This document shows, one piece after another, positions 1-9,400 of a stretch of DNA of 60,078 nt. The notes under the pieces are model-generated. The model was not told the DNA's origin. It did no database searches and worked only from the letters and a program-made list of their open reading frames with translations. Location of the stretch: contig NZ_JARPQB010000035.1 of assembly GCF_029478665.1 (NCBI RefSeq), positions 1 to 60,078 of the forward strand, read 5' to 3'. Both the position numbers and the translations under genes were made by a program. Within the stretch, counting starts at the first letter, position 1, and each line of letters begins with the position of its first letter. Origin of the DNA: Pseudomonas entomophila (GTDB lineage Bacteria; Pseudomonadota; Gammaproteobacteria; Pseudomonadales; Pseudomonadaceae).

Positions 1-229
1 GGCAAGGAGGGGCAACCGCGGGTGCCCGAGGGCGTGCCGGCAAAGGGCGACGCGTTCTTGTTGGCACGATGATGGGGGGAGGGCGGGGAAGGGGAAATTA
101 GTAAATTTGTGCTCACGGGCCTTAAAAAACCTAAGGCTGGCGGATGGTTGAGCGGGGGGATGGCGGCAAGGGAGGTGACAGGTGGTTTCGGGGGCAGTCA
201 GGCATTGCTGAAGCACAAGATGGTGGCCC

Positions 230-297
230 GTTCGCCGGCAAGCCGGCTCCTGCCGAGGCTTGCGTTGCACCCGTAGGAGCCGGCTTGCCGGCGAACC
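230..297. repeat. REP-type inverted pair (GCCGGC family)
   Basis: Two copies of a pseudomonad REP core (GCCGGCAAGCCGGCTCCT and its reverse complement) face each other across about 20 bases. The pair lies just past the 3' end of the Lrp gene and can fold into a long hairpin. The rest of bases 1-309 shows no convincing gene. Confidence 0.8.
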
Positions 298-309
298 AGG
301 CGCTACGGC

Positions 310-762
310 CTACATTGGCAACAACCGGTCCTGGATCACCTCTTTCATCACCAGCGTCGAGCTCAGCCGCTTCACATTGGGAATGCTGGTCAATTGCTCG
401 TCATAGAGCTTCTGGAACGCCGGCAGGTCCTTGGCCACCACATGCAGCAGGTAGTCCGGGTCGCCGAACAGCCGCTGTGCTTCGACGATCTGCGGGATCT
501 CGCTCACCGCCGCCTCGAAGTCCGCCACCGGCTGGCGGGTCACCTCGCGCAGGGTCACGAACACCAGCGCGGCGAAATTCAGGCCCAGGGCGGCGGGGGC
601 CAGGCGTGCGTGGTAACCGAGAATCGCGCCGGATTCTTCCAGCGCCTTGAGCCGACGATGGCAGGGCGACAGGCTCAAGCCCACGCGTTCGGCCAGTTCG
701 GTCACCGACAGGCGTCCGTCTTTTTGCAGCTCGGCAAGGATCTTTCGATCGGTTCGGTCCAT
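310..762 (-). CDS. Lrp/AsnC family transcriptional regulator
   Basis: This 150-residue protein has the length and layout of Lrp/AsnC regulators. An N-terminal winged HTH (about residues 4-60, opening MDRTDRKIL and with the SPCHRRLKALEESG recognition-helix region) is followed by an AsnC-type ligand-binding domain (about 65-140, with LFGDPDYLLHV). The gene is divergent from a LysE-type exporter with about 110 bases between them. This is the classic pairing in which the Lrp protein senses an amino acid and controls its exporter. The family assignment is firm; the ligand is not known. Confidence 0.93.
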   Translation of the reverse strand: MDRTDRKILAELQKDGRLSVTELAERVGLSLSPCHRRLKALEESGAILGYHARLAPAALGLNFAALVFVTLREVTRQPVADFEAAVSEIPQIVEAQRLFGDPDYLLHVVAKDLPAFQKLYDEQLTSIPNVKRLSSTLVMKEVIQDRLLPM

Positions 763-875
763 GGGGGAAGAATCTTCCAGGTTTCAGGGTGGTGTCGGGA
801 ATATACGAAAGAAAATCCCCGGGCGATATCCGTAATCTTTCTTTCAACGAAACTTGTTTGAAAGGAAGATTCCAA

Positions 876-1490
876 GTGGCCATGAGTGTATTGGCGGCGT
901 TCTGGGCCGTGTCGTTCCTGTTCGTGATCAGCCCCGGCGCGGACTGGGCCTATGCCATCTCCGCCGGCATGCGCGGGCGTTGGGTGTTGCCGGCGGTGGC
1001 GGGGATGTTGTCGGGGCACTTCCTCGCGACCCTGGTGGTGGCGGCCGGGATGGGCAGCCTGATCGCCGGGCACCCGCTGGCGTTGACCCTGCTGACGCTG
1101 GCCGGCTGCACCTACTTGTTGTGGCTGGGCGGCAACCTGCTGCTCAGCCCGTCGGTGCCACAGGCGGGTGAGGATGGGGCGGGGGACTCCGGGTCACGCT
1201 GGGCGTTCAAGGGTTTTTGCGTGAGCGGGATGAACCCCAAGGTGTTCCTGCTGTTCCTGGCGCTGCTGCCGCAGTTCACCGACCCGCAGTCGAGCTGGCC
1301 GGTGCCGGCGCAGATCCTGCTGCTGGGGCTGGTGCACCTGTGCAGTTCGCTGGTGATCTACCTGATGGTCGGGTATGGCGCCAAGGCGGTGCTGCGCACC
1401 CGGCCGGCGGCGGCGCGGGTGGTGGGGCGGTTGTCGGGGGTGGTGATGATCGCGATCGCGCTGGGGTTGGTGGTCGGGCAGTTGCGTTAG
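876..1490 (+). CDS. LysE/RhtB family amino-acid exporter
   Basis: A polytopic inner-membrane protein of about 204 residues with the LysE/RhtB signature near the N-terminus (FVISPGADWAYAISAGMRG) and the conserved NPKVFLLFLALLPQF segment near residue 120. Members export amino acids or homoserine lactones by proton antiport. I chose GTG at 876 because the AAGGAAG Shine-Dalgarno at 862-868 is 7 bases upstream; ATG at 882 is the alternative. The divergent Lrp-family gene is the likely regulator. The substrate cannot be read from sequence. Confidence 0.9.
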   Translation: MAMSVLAAFWAVSFLFVISPGADWAYAISAGMRGRWVLPAVAGMLSGHFLATLVVAAGMGSLIAGHPLALTLLTLAGCTYLLWLGGNLLLSPSVPQAGEDGAGDSGSRWAFKGFCVSGMNPKVFLLFLALLPQFTDPQSSWPVPAQILLLGLVHLCSSLVIYLMVGYGAKAVLRTRPAAARVVGRLSGVVMIAIALGLVVGQLR

Positions 1491-1544
1491 GGGGCATCCC
1501 ATTCAGGGCCACCAGATGCCCGCCGCAACCCTTGCAGCGTCTAT

Positions 1545-1720
1545 GAGATGGAGCGCCGCCGCGCGGCGCATCGCGGATGAATCCGCTCCTACAGGCAGGG
1601 GGGCGGCGGCCGAAAAACCGCGTACAAGGCAAACAACTGTGGCCTTTCGGGCTGGGTCACGTTGCAACGAATGTAGGAGCGGATTCATCCGCGATGCGCC
1701 GCGCGGCGGCGCTCGATCTC
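1545..1720. repeat. Inverted pair of REP elements (CGGATGAATCCGCTCCTAC family)
   Basis: Two about 50-base copies of a REP (1545-1594 and, inverted, 1673-1720) each contain a GC-rich stem, a GATGAATC loop core and a CTCCTAC tail. Together they form a BIME-like structure in the 246-base space between the converging LysE and DoxX genes. The same family recurs at 16764, 45181, 47653, 57312 and at the right edge of the window. Confidence 0.85.
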
Positions 1721-1736
1721 AAGCGCGCTGCAAGCG

Positions 1737-2237
1737 CTACCGCCTGGCACCCGAAGCCCGCCACAACCACTGGTCCAGGCTCAACCGCCCAGCCCCCCTC
1801 AACAGCAACGGCAGCAGCGCCACCAGGTAGATCAACGGCAGCTTGTAGTTGCCATGCCCCTGGTCGGTGATCGCGTAGCCCTGCGCCAGCTCCGCCAGGC
1901 CCGACCATTCGGCCGGCCAGTGCACGGCGGCAATCGCCACCACCGTCACCACCATCAGCACCGCGGCGGCCAGGCGCGTGCCCAGCCCCAGCAGCAACAG
2001 CAACGGGCAGATCAGCTCGGCCCACATCGACAACTGCCAGTTCAACCCGGCCGGCAGCAGGTCGAAGGGGAAGGGGAAGCTGGCCTGCAGGTCGGCGAAC
2101 CAGTTCGTACCGTTGAATTTCTCCAGCCCCGATTCGAAGAACTCCCAGGCCAGGAACAGCCGCAGCGGCAAATCGGCGCCCCAGCTGCCAAAGCGGTCGA
2201 GGACGGTGAACGGGCGAGTGAGGGTAGCGGTCGGCAT
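1737..2237 (-). CDS. DoxX family membrane protein
   Basis: A 166-residue inner-membrane protein with four hydrophobic segments and the DoxX-type opening (LPLRLFLAWEFFESGLEKF) plus a later WAELICPLLLLLGLGTRLAA segment. DoxX proteins are small quinone- or redox-associated membrane proteins, some linked to metal stress or RiPP pathways (HvfX/BufD-like). It is 15 bases downstream of a ferric-reductase-like membrane gene and is probably cotranscribed, which suggests a shared membrane redox job. The exact role is unknown. Confidence 0.8.
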   Translation of the reverse strand: MPTATLTRPFTVLDRFGSWGADLPLRLFLAWEFFESGLEKFNGTNWFADLQASFPFPFDLLPAGLNWQLSMWAELICPLLLLLGLGTRLAAAVLMVVTVVAIAAVHWPAEWSGLAELAQGYAITDQGHGNYKLPLIYLVALLPLLLRGAGRLSLDQWLWRASGARR

Positions 2238-2252
2238 GAGCGGCTCCTGGGA

Positions 2253-2870
2253 TCAGTGGGACAGCGACGGTGCGGTGCGGCGCAGGCGAATCACCTGCTT
2301 GGCGACCAGCTTTAGGGCGATGGCGGCGAACATCAGGGCGAAGGCCAGCGGGTACCCGCCTCCCATCGGGATGCGTTTGTAGAACGACAGGCAGAACACC
2401 CCGGCAAGAAACCAGGTCCCGGTGGCGTGCAGGCTCTTCCACAGGCGTGGGCCGAGCAGGCGCATGGGGGCCTTGAACGAGGTCAGGGCCAGCAACAGGA
2501 TGAACAGGTAGCCCAGCGACCCGGGAAGGTTGGCCAATGCCGTGCGTCCAGCCCAGAACAACTCGGGATACCCCTGGGCATACAGGTAGATCAGCACCCC
2601 ATGCACCGTGTGCGAGAAGGCAAAGGCCAGGCCCAGGTAGCGCCGCTCGCGCAGCAGGCGCCGGCTCGCGGCGCCGGGCAGCAGCACGGCCAGCGACGAG
2701 GCCAGGAAGGTCAGCAGGAACAACGCGAACGAGCTGCGGGCCGTGGCGCGGATGGCACTGCGCAGGCCTTCGGCCCCCAGCGGGTGGGCGATCAGCACCG
2801 TGGCGGTCATCAGCAGGGTCAGGGCCGCGAGGGCGGCGAACAGCTTCCAGCCAGAGGGCAGGGCTTTCAT
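2253..2870 (-). CDS. Ferric reductase-like transmembrane protein (MsrQ-like domain)
   Basis: A 205-residue polytopic protein with the layout of the ferric_reduct / MsrQ heme-b membrane domain. The histidines FAFSHTVHGVLIYLYAQG (around residues 86-90) and SLHATGTWFLAG (around 150) would be the two heme-ligand pairs on adjacent helices. No FAD/NAD domain is fused, so electrons must come from another protein or the quinone pool. The DoxX gene follows at once. MsrQ normally sits beside msrP, which is absent, so this is better seen as an MsrQ-like paralogue of unknown partner. Confidence 0.75.
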   Translation of the reverse strand: MKALPSGWKLFAALAALTLLMTATVLIAHPLGAEGLRSAIRATARSSFALFLLTFLASSLAVLLPGAASRRLLRERRYLGLAFAFSHTVHGVLIYLYAQGYPELFWAGRTALANLPGSLGYLFILLLALTSFKAPMRLLGPRLWKSLHATGTWFLAGVFCLSFYKRIPMGGGYPLAFALMFAAIALKLVAKQVIRLRRTAPSLSH

Positions 2871-3055
2871 GAGGGAGTCCCCGGTGTGTGGCGAGGGCAG
2901 GCTGCCTTCGCGCTCCAGTGGCCGGGAGTGTGTGGGGGGCGGGTATCGGCAGTGTGTCGAGGCAGCAGGGTTTATGTATCGTTGTGTAGGCGGGCATTGC
3001 CCAAGCCACCGCGCTGCGCCAGTATTGCCCGTTCGATTGCAGTGGAACCTCGCCG

Positions 3056-3808
3056 GTGACCCGCCCGCTCATCCTGCCCCTTGCCGAGAACTACCGTCAT
3101 GGCGAGCACATCGCCCCGCACTGCCATGACCGTGCGCAACTGATCCATGCCATCAGCGGCGTGGTCACGGTCAATGCCCGCGAGGGCAGTTGGGTGGTGC
3201 CGCCCGGGCGCGGGGTGTGGGTGCCGGCGGCCACCGAGCACGAGCTGCGGATGTCCGGTGTGGTGCGCATGCGCACCTTGTTCATCGACCCCGGCGCGCG
3301 CCCGGATCTACCTGGCCAGTGCCAGGTGATCGAGATCTCGCCGCTGTTGCGCGAGCTGATCATCCGCGCCATGGACATCGCCCCCGCGCCACCGCCCCAG
3401 GGCCGTGACGCACGGATCATGCAGTTGATCCTCGACGAGATCCGCGTATTGCCGGTGTTCGCCCTGCATGTGCCAAGCCCACGCTCGGCGGTGTTGCAGG
3501 CCTTGAGCGAGGCCCTGCGCCAGGCTCCGGACGAGGACTGGAGCCTGGCCCGCGCCGCCGCCCACTGCGGGCTCAACCCACGCACCCTGACCCGCGCGTT
3601 CCAGCGCGAAACGGGGCTCAGCCTGGTGCAGTGGCTGCGGCGCATGCGCCTGCTGGCCAGCCTCGATGCCCTGGCGGCCGGGCGCTCGGTGCTGGCGGTG
3701 GCGCTGGACCTGGGCTACGACAGCCCCAGCGCGTTCAGCGCCATGTTTCGCCGCACCCTGGGGGTGTCGCCCTCGGTCTACTTCGGCCGGGCCGGCGAGC
3801 GCTGGTAG
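3056..3808 (+). CDS. AraC family transcriptional regulator (cupin-HTH)
   Basis: A 250-residue regulator with an N-terminal cupin sensor (HGEHIAPHCHDRAQLIHAISGVV is its metal-site-like strand; about residues 15-90) and a C-terminal AraC double HTH (about 150-245, ending with the LDLGYDSPSAFSAMFRRTLGVSP signature). The start is GTG at 3056. The 3' end overlaps that of the opposing outer-membrane efflux gene by 31 bases. The target is unknown; the layout gives no divergent partner except the DoxX/ferric reductase pair 185 bases away. Confidence 0.9.
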   Translation: MTRPLILPLAENYRHGEHIAPHCHDRAQLIHAISGVVTVNAREGSWVVPPGRGVWVPAATEHELRMSGVVRMRTLFIDPGARPDLPGQCQVIEISPLLRELIIRAMDIAPAPPPQGRDARIMQLILDEIRVLPVFALHVPSPRSAVLQALSEALRQAPDEDWSLARAAAHCGLNPRTLTRAFQRETGLSLVQWLRRMRLLASLDALAAGRSVLAVALDLGYDSPSAFSAMFRRTLGVSPSVYFGRAGERW

Positions 3809-5208
3809 GCCAGCCCAGGCGTTTCCTCCCAGCCGCCGCCCAGGGCGGCGAACAGGTTCACCTCCGCCAGCAGTTGCGCCAGGCGATCGTTGATCAGGCC
3901 TTCCTGGGCGTTGAACAGCGAACGCTGGGCGTCGAGGTAGGTCAGGCTGCTGTCGATGCCGGTGCGGTAGCGATGCTCGGCCAGGTCGTGGTAGCGCTGG
4001 CTGGCCGCCACCAGGTCGCGCTGGGCCTGCAGTTGACGTTGAAAGGTGGCGCGCGCGGCCAGGCCATCGGCGACTTCCTGGAAGGCGCCCTGGATCGACT
4101 TTTCGTAGCGCGCCACCTGGATGTTCTTCTGCACCTTGGCGTAGTCGAGGCTGGCGCGCAGGCTGCCGGCATTGAACAACGGCAGGTTGATCTGCGGCTG
4201 GAACAGCCAGGTGCCGGAGCCGGCATCGAACAGGTCGGCCAGTTGGCGGCTGCTGGCGCCGGCGTTGGCGGTCAGGGTGATGCTGGGGAAGAACGCCGCG
4301 CGCGCCGCGCCGATATTGGCGTTGGCGGCGCGCAACTGGTACTCGGCCTCACGGATGTCCGGGCGGCGCTGCAACAGGTCCGCCGGCAGGCCTGCCGGTA
4401 CCCGGGCGATCTGATCGTCCGCCAGGAGCAGCGCCGGCAGGCTGGCGCTGACCTCGACGCCGACCAGGCGGTTGAGCTGGTTCAGGTCCTGGGCGGCCAG
4501 GCGGGTGTAGCGGGCCACGGCGGCGCGGGAGCTGTCGACGCGGGTGGTGGCCTGGATCGCGTCGAGGGCCGAGAGGGTGCCGGTGCGGCGTTGGCGTTGG
4601 GTGAGGCGCAGGCTCTGCTCGTCGGCTTGCAGCGTCTGGGTGGACAGCGCCAGCAGCTCCTGGTCGGCGCGCCAGGTCAGGTAGGCGCCGGCCACGCTGG
4701 TGACCAGGCTGAGCTCGGCGCTGCGCCGGGCCTCGTCACTGGCCAGGTAGGTCAGCAGTGCCTGGTCGCTGAGGCTGCGCAGGCGGCCGAACAGGTCCAG
4801 CTCGTAGGCGCTGATGCCCACGGTCGCCGATTGCTGGCTGCTGATCATGCCCTTGCTTCCCGTCCTGCTGCGTGGCAAGTACTGGCGCTGGCCCTGGGCG
4901 TTGGCGGCGACCTTGGGCAGCAGCTCGGCGCGCTGGATGCGGTACTGGGCGCGGTAGCCTTCGACGTTGAGCGCGGCCACCCGCAGGTCGCGGTTGTTGG
5001 CCATGGCGGTATCGAGCAACTGGCGCAGGACCGGGTCATGGAACACCGCTTGCCACTCCAGCGGTAGCGCCGACGCCGATGGCCCACCGCTGTAGGCCAC
5101 CCCGCCGGGGTAGTGGTCGGCGCTGGGGGAGTCCGGGCGCTGGTAGTCCGGGGCGAGGGTGCAGCCGGCCAACACGGTGGCCAGCAGCGGCAGGAGCAAT
5201 CGGGTCAT
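3778..5208 (-). CDS. Outer-membrane efflux lipoprotein (NodT/OprM family)
   Basis: A 476-residue TolC-like outer-membrane factor. The signal peptide ends in an LAGC lipobox (Cys16), then LAPDYQRPDSP, typical of NodT/OprM lipoproteins. The two OEP repeats are rich in long coiled-coil helices (RRPDIREAEYQLRAANANIGAARAAFFPSI). It would form the outer-membrane exit duct of a tripartite pump. No membrane-fusion or inner-membrane partner lies next to it. It sits 15 bases after a LuxR gene and upstream of a lipopeptide-type NRPS, so by analogy with entolysin/xantholysin loci it probably serves a MacAB pump encoded with the distant remaining NRPS genes. Confidence 0.9.
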   Translation of the reverse strand: MTRLLLPLLATVLAGCTLAPDYQRPDSPSADHYPGGVAYSGGPSASALPLEWQAVFHDPVLRQLLDTAMANNRDLRVAALNVEGYRAQYRIQRAELLPKVAANAQGQRQYLPRSRTGSKGMISSQQSATVGISAYELDLFGRLRSLSDQALLTYLASDEARRSAELSLVTSVAGAYLTWRADQELLALSTQTLQADEQSLRLTQRQRRTGTLSALDAIQATTRVDSSRAAVARYTRLAAQDLNQLNRLVGVEVSASLPALLLADDQIARVPAGLPADLLQRRPDIREAEYQLRAANANIGAARAAFFPSITLTANAGASSRQLADLFDAGSGTWLFQPQINLPLFNAGSLRASLDYAKVQKNIQVARYEKSIQGAFQEVADGLAARATFQRQLQAQRDLVAASQRYHDLAEHRYRTGIDSSLTYLDAQRSLFNAQEGLINDRLAQLLAEVNLFAALGGGWEETPGLAYQRSPARPK

Positions 5209-5223
5209 GCGGGGTTCCTGGGT

Positions 5224-6003
5224 TCAGGCACCGGCCATCCAGCGGGCCAGGCCGTGGCGGCCGCTGACCCCCAGTTTGGCGGTGGCTCGCTTGAGGTAGG
5301 TTTCCACGGAGCTGTTCTTCACATTCAGGCGCTGGGCCATTTGCGGCACGGTGCCACCGGTCAACAGGCCGATGCAGACTTCCTGTTCGCGGCTGGACAG
5401 GCGCACGGCCTCCTGGCTCAGGCGCTCGCCGAACACATGGCGCAAAGAACCGGCGTCATCCAGCGCCTCCATGCCGGCCCGGCGCAGGCAGGCTTGCTGG
5501 AGCAGGTGCGCGTGGTGCTCGACCAGTGGCAGCAAGGTGTCCGACAGGCTCTTGAGCAACGACAGTTCGGTCAGGGAAAAACCGCGCTGGTTCGGCAGGC
5601 GCTGGAAGCAGATGACCCAGCGCCGGTCGCCATTGCATGACACCAGATTGCACTGGTGGGCATTGCGCCGCGGATGCTGGGCGCTGGTCGGGGCGTTGAT
5701 CTGGATCAGCAGCGGGTCCTGCATGCACAGGATGCTCTGCAGCAGCGGGTGGCGCAGGTGTTCCTGGATCGGCAGGCCATGGTGCAGGCCGGCGCTGCCC
5801 AGCACCTTGATCCGGCTGATGCTGGCCGGGTCGTTCTCGAGGGTCCATTCGCTGAGGTCGAGCCGATGGATCGGCACCTGGTTGCCGACCAGCAGGAGCA
5901 TCTGTTCGGCGAAGCGCTCGTCGCCCGTGCTGGCAACCAGCTCACCCAGTTGCAGGTACAGGTGCGGGTCGTGACGGTGTTCGAGGCTGTCGGTCAGCTT
6001 CAT
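5224..6003 (-). CDS. LuxR-type regulator of the lipopeptide locus
   Basis: A 259-residue protein with a C-terminal LuxR/GerE HTH (about 195-257; LSSREQEVCIGLLTGGTVPQMAQRLNVKNSSVETYLKRATAKLGVSGR). The N-terminal part is not an obvious acyl-HSL domain and lacks clear autoinducer-pocket motifs. Such LuxR proteins flank nearly every Pseudomonas cyclic-lipopeptide cluster (EtlR, PsoR, XtlR, ViscAR) and activate it. Here the gene is divergent from the NRPS and forms an operon with the downstream efflux lipoprotein. Family sure; the regulatory link is inferred from position. Confidence 0.88.
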   Translation of the reverse strand: MKLTDSLEHRHDPHLYLQLGELVASTGDERFAEQMLLLVGNQVPIHRLDLSEWTLENDPASISRIKVLGSAGLHHGLPIQEHLRHPLLQSILCMQDPLLIQINAPTSAQHPRRNAHQCNLVSCNGDRRWVICFQRLPNQRGFSLTELSLLKSLSDTLLPLVEHHAHLLQQACLRRAGMEALDDAGSLRHVFGERLSQEAVRLSSREQEVCIGLLTGGTVPQMAQRLNVKNSSVETYLKRATAKLGVSGRHGLARWMAGA

Positions 6004-6430
6004 GTCGTTGTCTTCCTTGATCGGGTGTCGCGGCGGGCGGGTCTTGCGACCGAGTCCTCTCTGTGTTTTCGGGGGTGGAGGCTATTGAATCGCAGGCGCC
6101 GAGTACGCGTCTGTAGTGGAAACCGGGGACAGAAAATGCCAGTTATCCCGACTGAAATGCTGGGCCTTGAACGAGGCTGTTTCTGTCCGGCGTGTCAGCT
6201 TGTCAGGTGATTGGCGTCAGAAAGCAGCCGGTTTGCCTCCGTTCGCCGCAGCAGGCGTGACGAGTAGGTCAGGTGCGTTATGGGGATGTAGTCAATGTCC
6301 TACAGGAAATTCAGCGTGCTCAGGCTGAGCGTTTTCCCGCCGGCGATGTCCGGGTTTCGGGGGCCATACAGGGGGATAGGGGGGTGTTTGAATCCGCGCA
6401 ACCACTCTGTTTCAAGGACGATCCAAGCCC
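6004..6430. promoter_or_regulatory. Divergent LuxR/NRPS control region with inverted repeats
   Basis: 427 bases without a gene separate the LuxR and NRPS genes and must hold both promoters. Two symmetric elements are visible. One is a perfect 13-base palindrome GCTCAGGCTGAGC at 6318-6330, about 100 bases before the NRPS start. The other is a GGACAGAAA / TTTCTGTCC inverted repeat at 6127-6135 and 6180-6188. The first is a candidate LuxR-type operator, but no consensus is known to me to prove it. No IS-box or clear sigma-70 promoter was found. Confidence 0.4.
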
Positions 6431-9400
6431 ATGTTCGCCGCCGACACTTTCCCCTTGACCTGCGCGCAGCGCGACATCTGGCTGGACCAGCTCGGCCATG
6501 GTGACTCGCCGCTCTATAACATCGGTGGCTATGTCGAGCTGGATGGCGCGGTCGACCGCGCGCGCATGCAACGGGCCTTGACCCACCTGGTGGCCGTGCA
6601 TGACGCACTCCGCACCGTGCTGGTGTCCACGCCGAGCGATGACGGCTTGCCGCGCCAGCGCTTCGTGACGGGCCTGCACGTCGTGCTGGCCGAACACGAC
6701 CTGGCCGGCCAGCCTGACCCGGCTGGCGCGGCGCTGGCCCTGATGCAAACACAGTTGCAGCAGCCGTTCAGCCTTGGCGATGGCCCTCTGTTGCGCGTCG
6801 CACTGATTCACCTGGGCGGGCGGTGCCACCTGCTCGCGGCCCAGGCCCATCACCTGGTCCTCGACGGCTGGGGGTTCGAGCAGTTCTTCCACCGGCTGGG
6901 GCAGTACTACGGCTTGCTCGAGCAAGGCGCGGCCTTGCCGTCTTCGGCGCCGTCCTACGTGGCATTCATCGAGCAAGACCAGGCGTATCAGGCTTCGCCG
7001 CGACGTCAGCGAGACGGCGACTATTGGCTCGACCGGTATCGGCAGTTGCCGGATGTGCTGTTGCGCCCGCGCGAGCGCGGCCCGGTGCGCGCGGCAACGC
7101 CCAGCCAGGCGCTGCAGCGCAGCTTCGATCCCGCCCTGCTGGCGCGCATGCAACAGTTGGCCGCACGGTTGCAGGCATCGCCCCTGCATGTGCTGCTGGC
7201 GGCGTTGCACGTGTGCTTCTGCCGCGGCGGCCAGCGTGACGAGTGGGTGGTCGGCCTGCCCGTGCGCAATCGGGGCACGGCCTTGCACAAGGCGACGCTG
7301 GGATTGTTCGCCCAGGTCAGCGCGTTGCGCATGGACTTCGGCCGCACGCTGGCGTTTGCCGACCTGGTGCGGGCCATCGCCGGCACCCTCAAGCGCGATC
7401 TGCGCCACCAGCGCTTGCCGATGACCGAGCTCAATCGCGGCCTGGGCCTGTCGCGCGAGGCGCGTGCGCAGTTGTTCGAGGTGACGGTGTCATACGAGGA
7501 GGAGGGTAACGACCTATTCTACGGCGCCTTGCCCAGCCACACCGTCAAGGTCAGCAACGGCCACGAGCCAACACCGCTGTCCATCTACCTGCGCAGCAAC
7601 CGCCACAATGGCAAGGCCTGGCTGCACCTGGTGCACAACCTGGGCTGGCTGGCGCCCGACGAGGTCGAGGCGCTGACCGGGCGGGTGCTGCAGGTGCTGG
7701 AGCAAGGGCTGGAGACGCCACAGCTTCGGGTCGATGCGTTCGAACTGCTGACGGATCGCGAGCGCGAGCAGTTGAGGCAATGGAATGCCACGGCTGCCGT
7801 TGGCCAGGGCGAGCCATTGATTCATCGGCGCATCGAGGCGCAGGCCGCCTTGCGTCCGCACGCCACGGCGGTCATGCAGGAGGGCCATGGCCTGAGCTAC
7901 GGGCAGTTGAACCAGCGCGCCAATGCGCTGGCACGGCGCTTGATCGAGCTAGGGGTCAAGCCGGACCAGCGGGTGGCGGTGGCGGCGCGTCGTGGCCTGG
8001 ACACCATGGTGGGCTTGCTGGCGGTGCTCAAGGCCGGCGCGGCTTATGTGCCCATCGACCCGGCTCATCCCCGCGAGCGCCTGGCCTACCTGCTGCAGGA
8101 CAGCGCCCCCCAGGTGCTGCTGACCCAGTCCAGCCTGCGTGAGCGCTTCGCCGGGCAGGCGTTGCCGATCATCGAGCTCGATCTTCCGGATACTGAACCC
8201 GAATCAACGGCCGACCTCCATGTGCCGGGGCTGGCCGCGGACAACCTGGTGTACGTGATCTACACCTCGGGCTCCACCGGCCAACCGAAGGGGGTGATGG
8301 TCGAGCACCGCATGCTGGCCAACCTGGTCGACTGGCATTGCGCCACCTTCGACCTGCACGCCGGCAGCCACACTTCCAGCCTGGCGGGTTTCGGTTTCGA
8401 TGCCATGGCCTGGGAGGTCTGGCCGGCCCTGTGCGCAGGTGCGACGCTGCACCTGGCGCCCGTGCGCGAAGGCGGCGAGGATATCGACGCCTTGCTGCGC
8501 TGGTGGCGCGAGCAACCGCTGCAGGTGAGCTTCCTGCCCACGCCGGTGGCCGAACATGCTTTCGCCCAGGGCCAGGCCCATCCGACACTGCGCACCTTGC
8601 TGGTCGGTGGCGACCGCCTGCGTCGGCTGGCTCGCGAGCGCGGCTGCCAGGTGATCAACAACTATGGCCCCACCGAGGCCACCGTGGTGGCGACTTCCGG
8701 AGAGGTCCTGGCGGGCGGGGCGCTGCATATCGGCAAGCCGATCGCCAACACGCAGTTGCATGTGCTCGATGAGCGACGCCGTCCGTTGCCTGTCGGGGCT
8801 GCCGGCGAGCTGTATATCGGTGGCCTGGGTGTTGCCCGGGGCTACCTGAACCGCCCCGAAATGACCGCCGAACGCTTCATCGACGACCCCTTCGACCAGC
8901 GCCCCGGCGCCCGGCTGTACCGCACGGGCGACCTGGTGCGCTGGTTGGCCGATGGCACCCTCGAGTACCTGGGGCGCAACGATGACCAGGTGAAGATCCG
9001 TGGCGTGCGGGTGGAACTGGGCGAGATCGAGGCGGCGCTGGCGACCCACGAGGCGGTCCGTGAAGGCGTGGTGCTGCTGCGTGACGGGCAGTTGGTCGCC
9101 TGGTACATCGCCGAGCGAGCCGTGGCGCCTTTGCAGTTGCATGAGCACTTGCGTGGTCGCCTGCCGGCCGCGTTGCTGCCGACGGCCTACATGGCGGTGT
9201 CGGCGTGGCCTTTGACCGCGAATGGCAAGCTTGACCGTCGCGCCTTGCCGGCACCGGACGTGCACGCCGCGCTGCGCCGCGCCCACGAGCCGCCGCAAGG
9301 CGATATCGAGCAACGCCTGGCGGCCCTGTGGGCTGAGCTGTTGCACGTCGAACGGGTCGGGCGGCAGGACCACTTCTTCGAGCTGGGCGGCCATTCGCTG

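Noticed and set aside
3631..5067. 478-codon plus-strand frame opposite the outer-membrane lipoprotein
   Set aside because: Low-complexity shadow; the minus-strand gene has lipobox and OEP domains.
3778..5208. Outer-membrane lipoprotein as part of a complete RND pump in this window
   Set aside because: No membrane-fusion or RND inner-membrane gene is present nearby.
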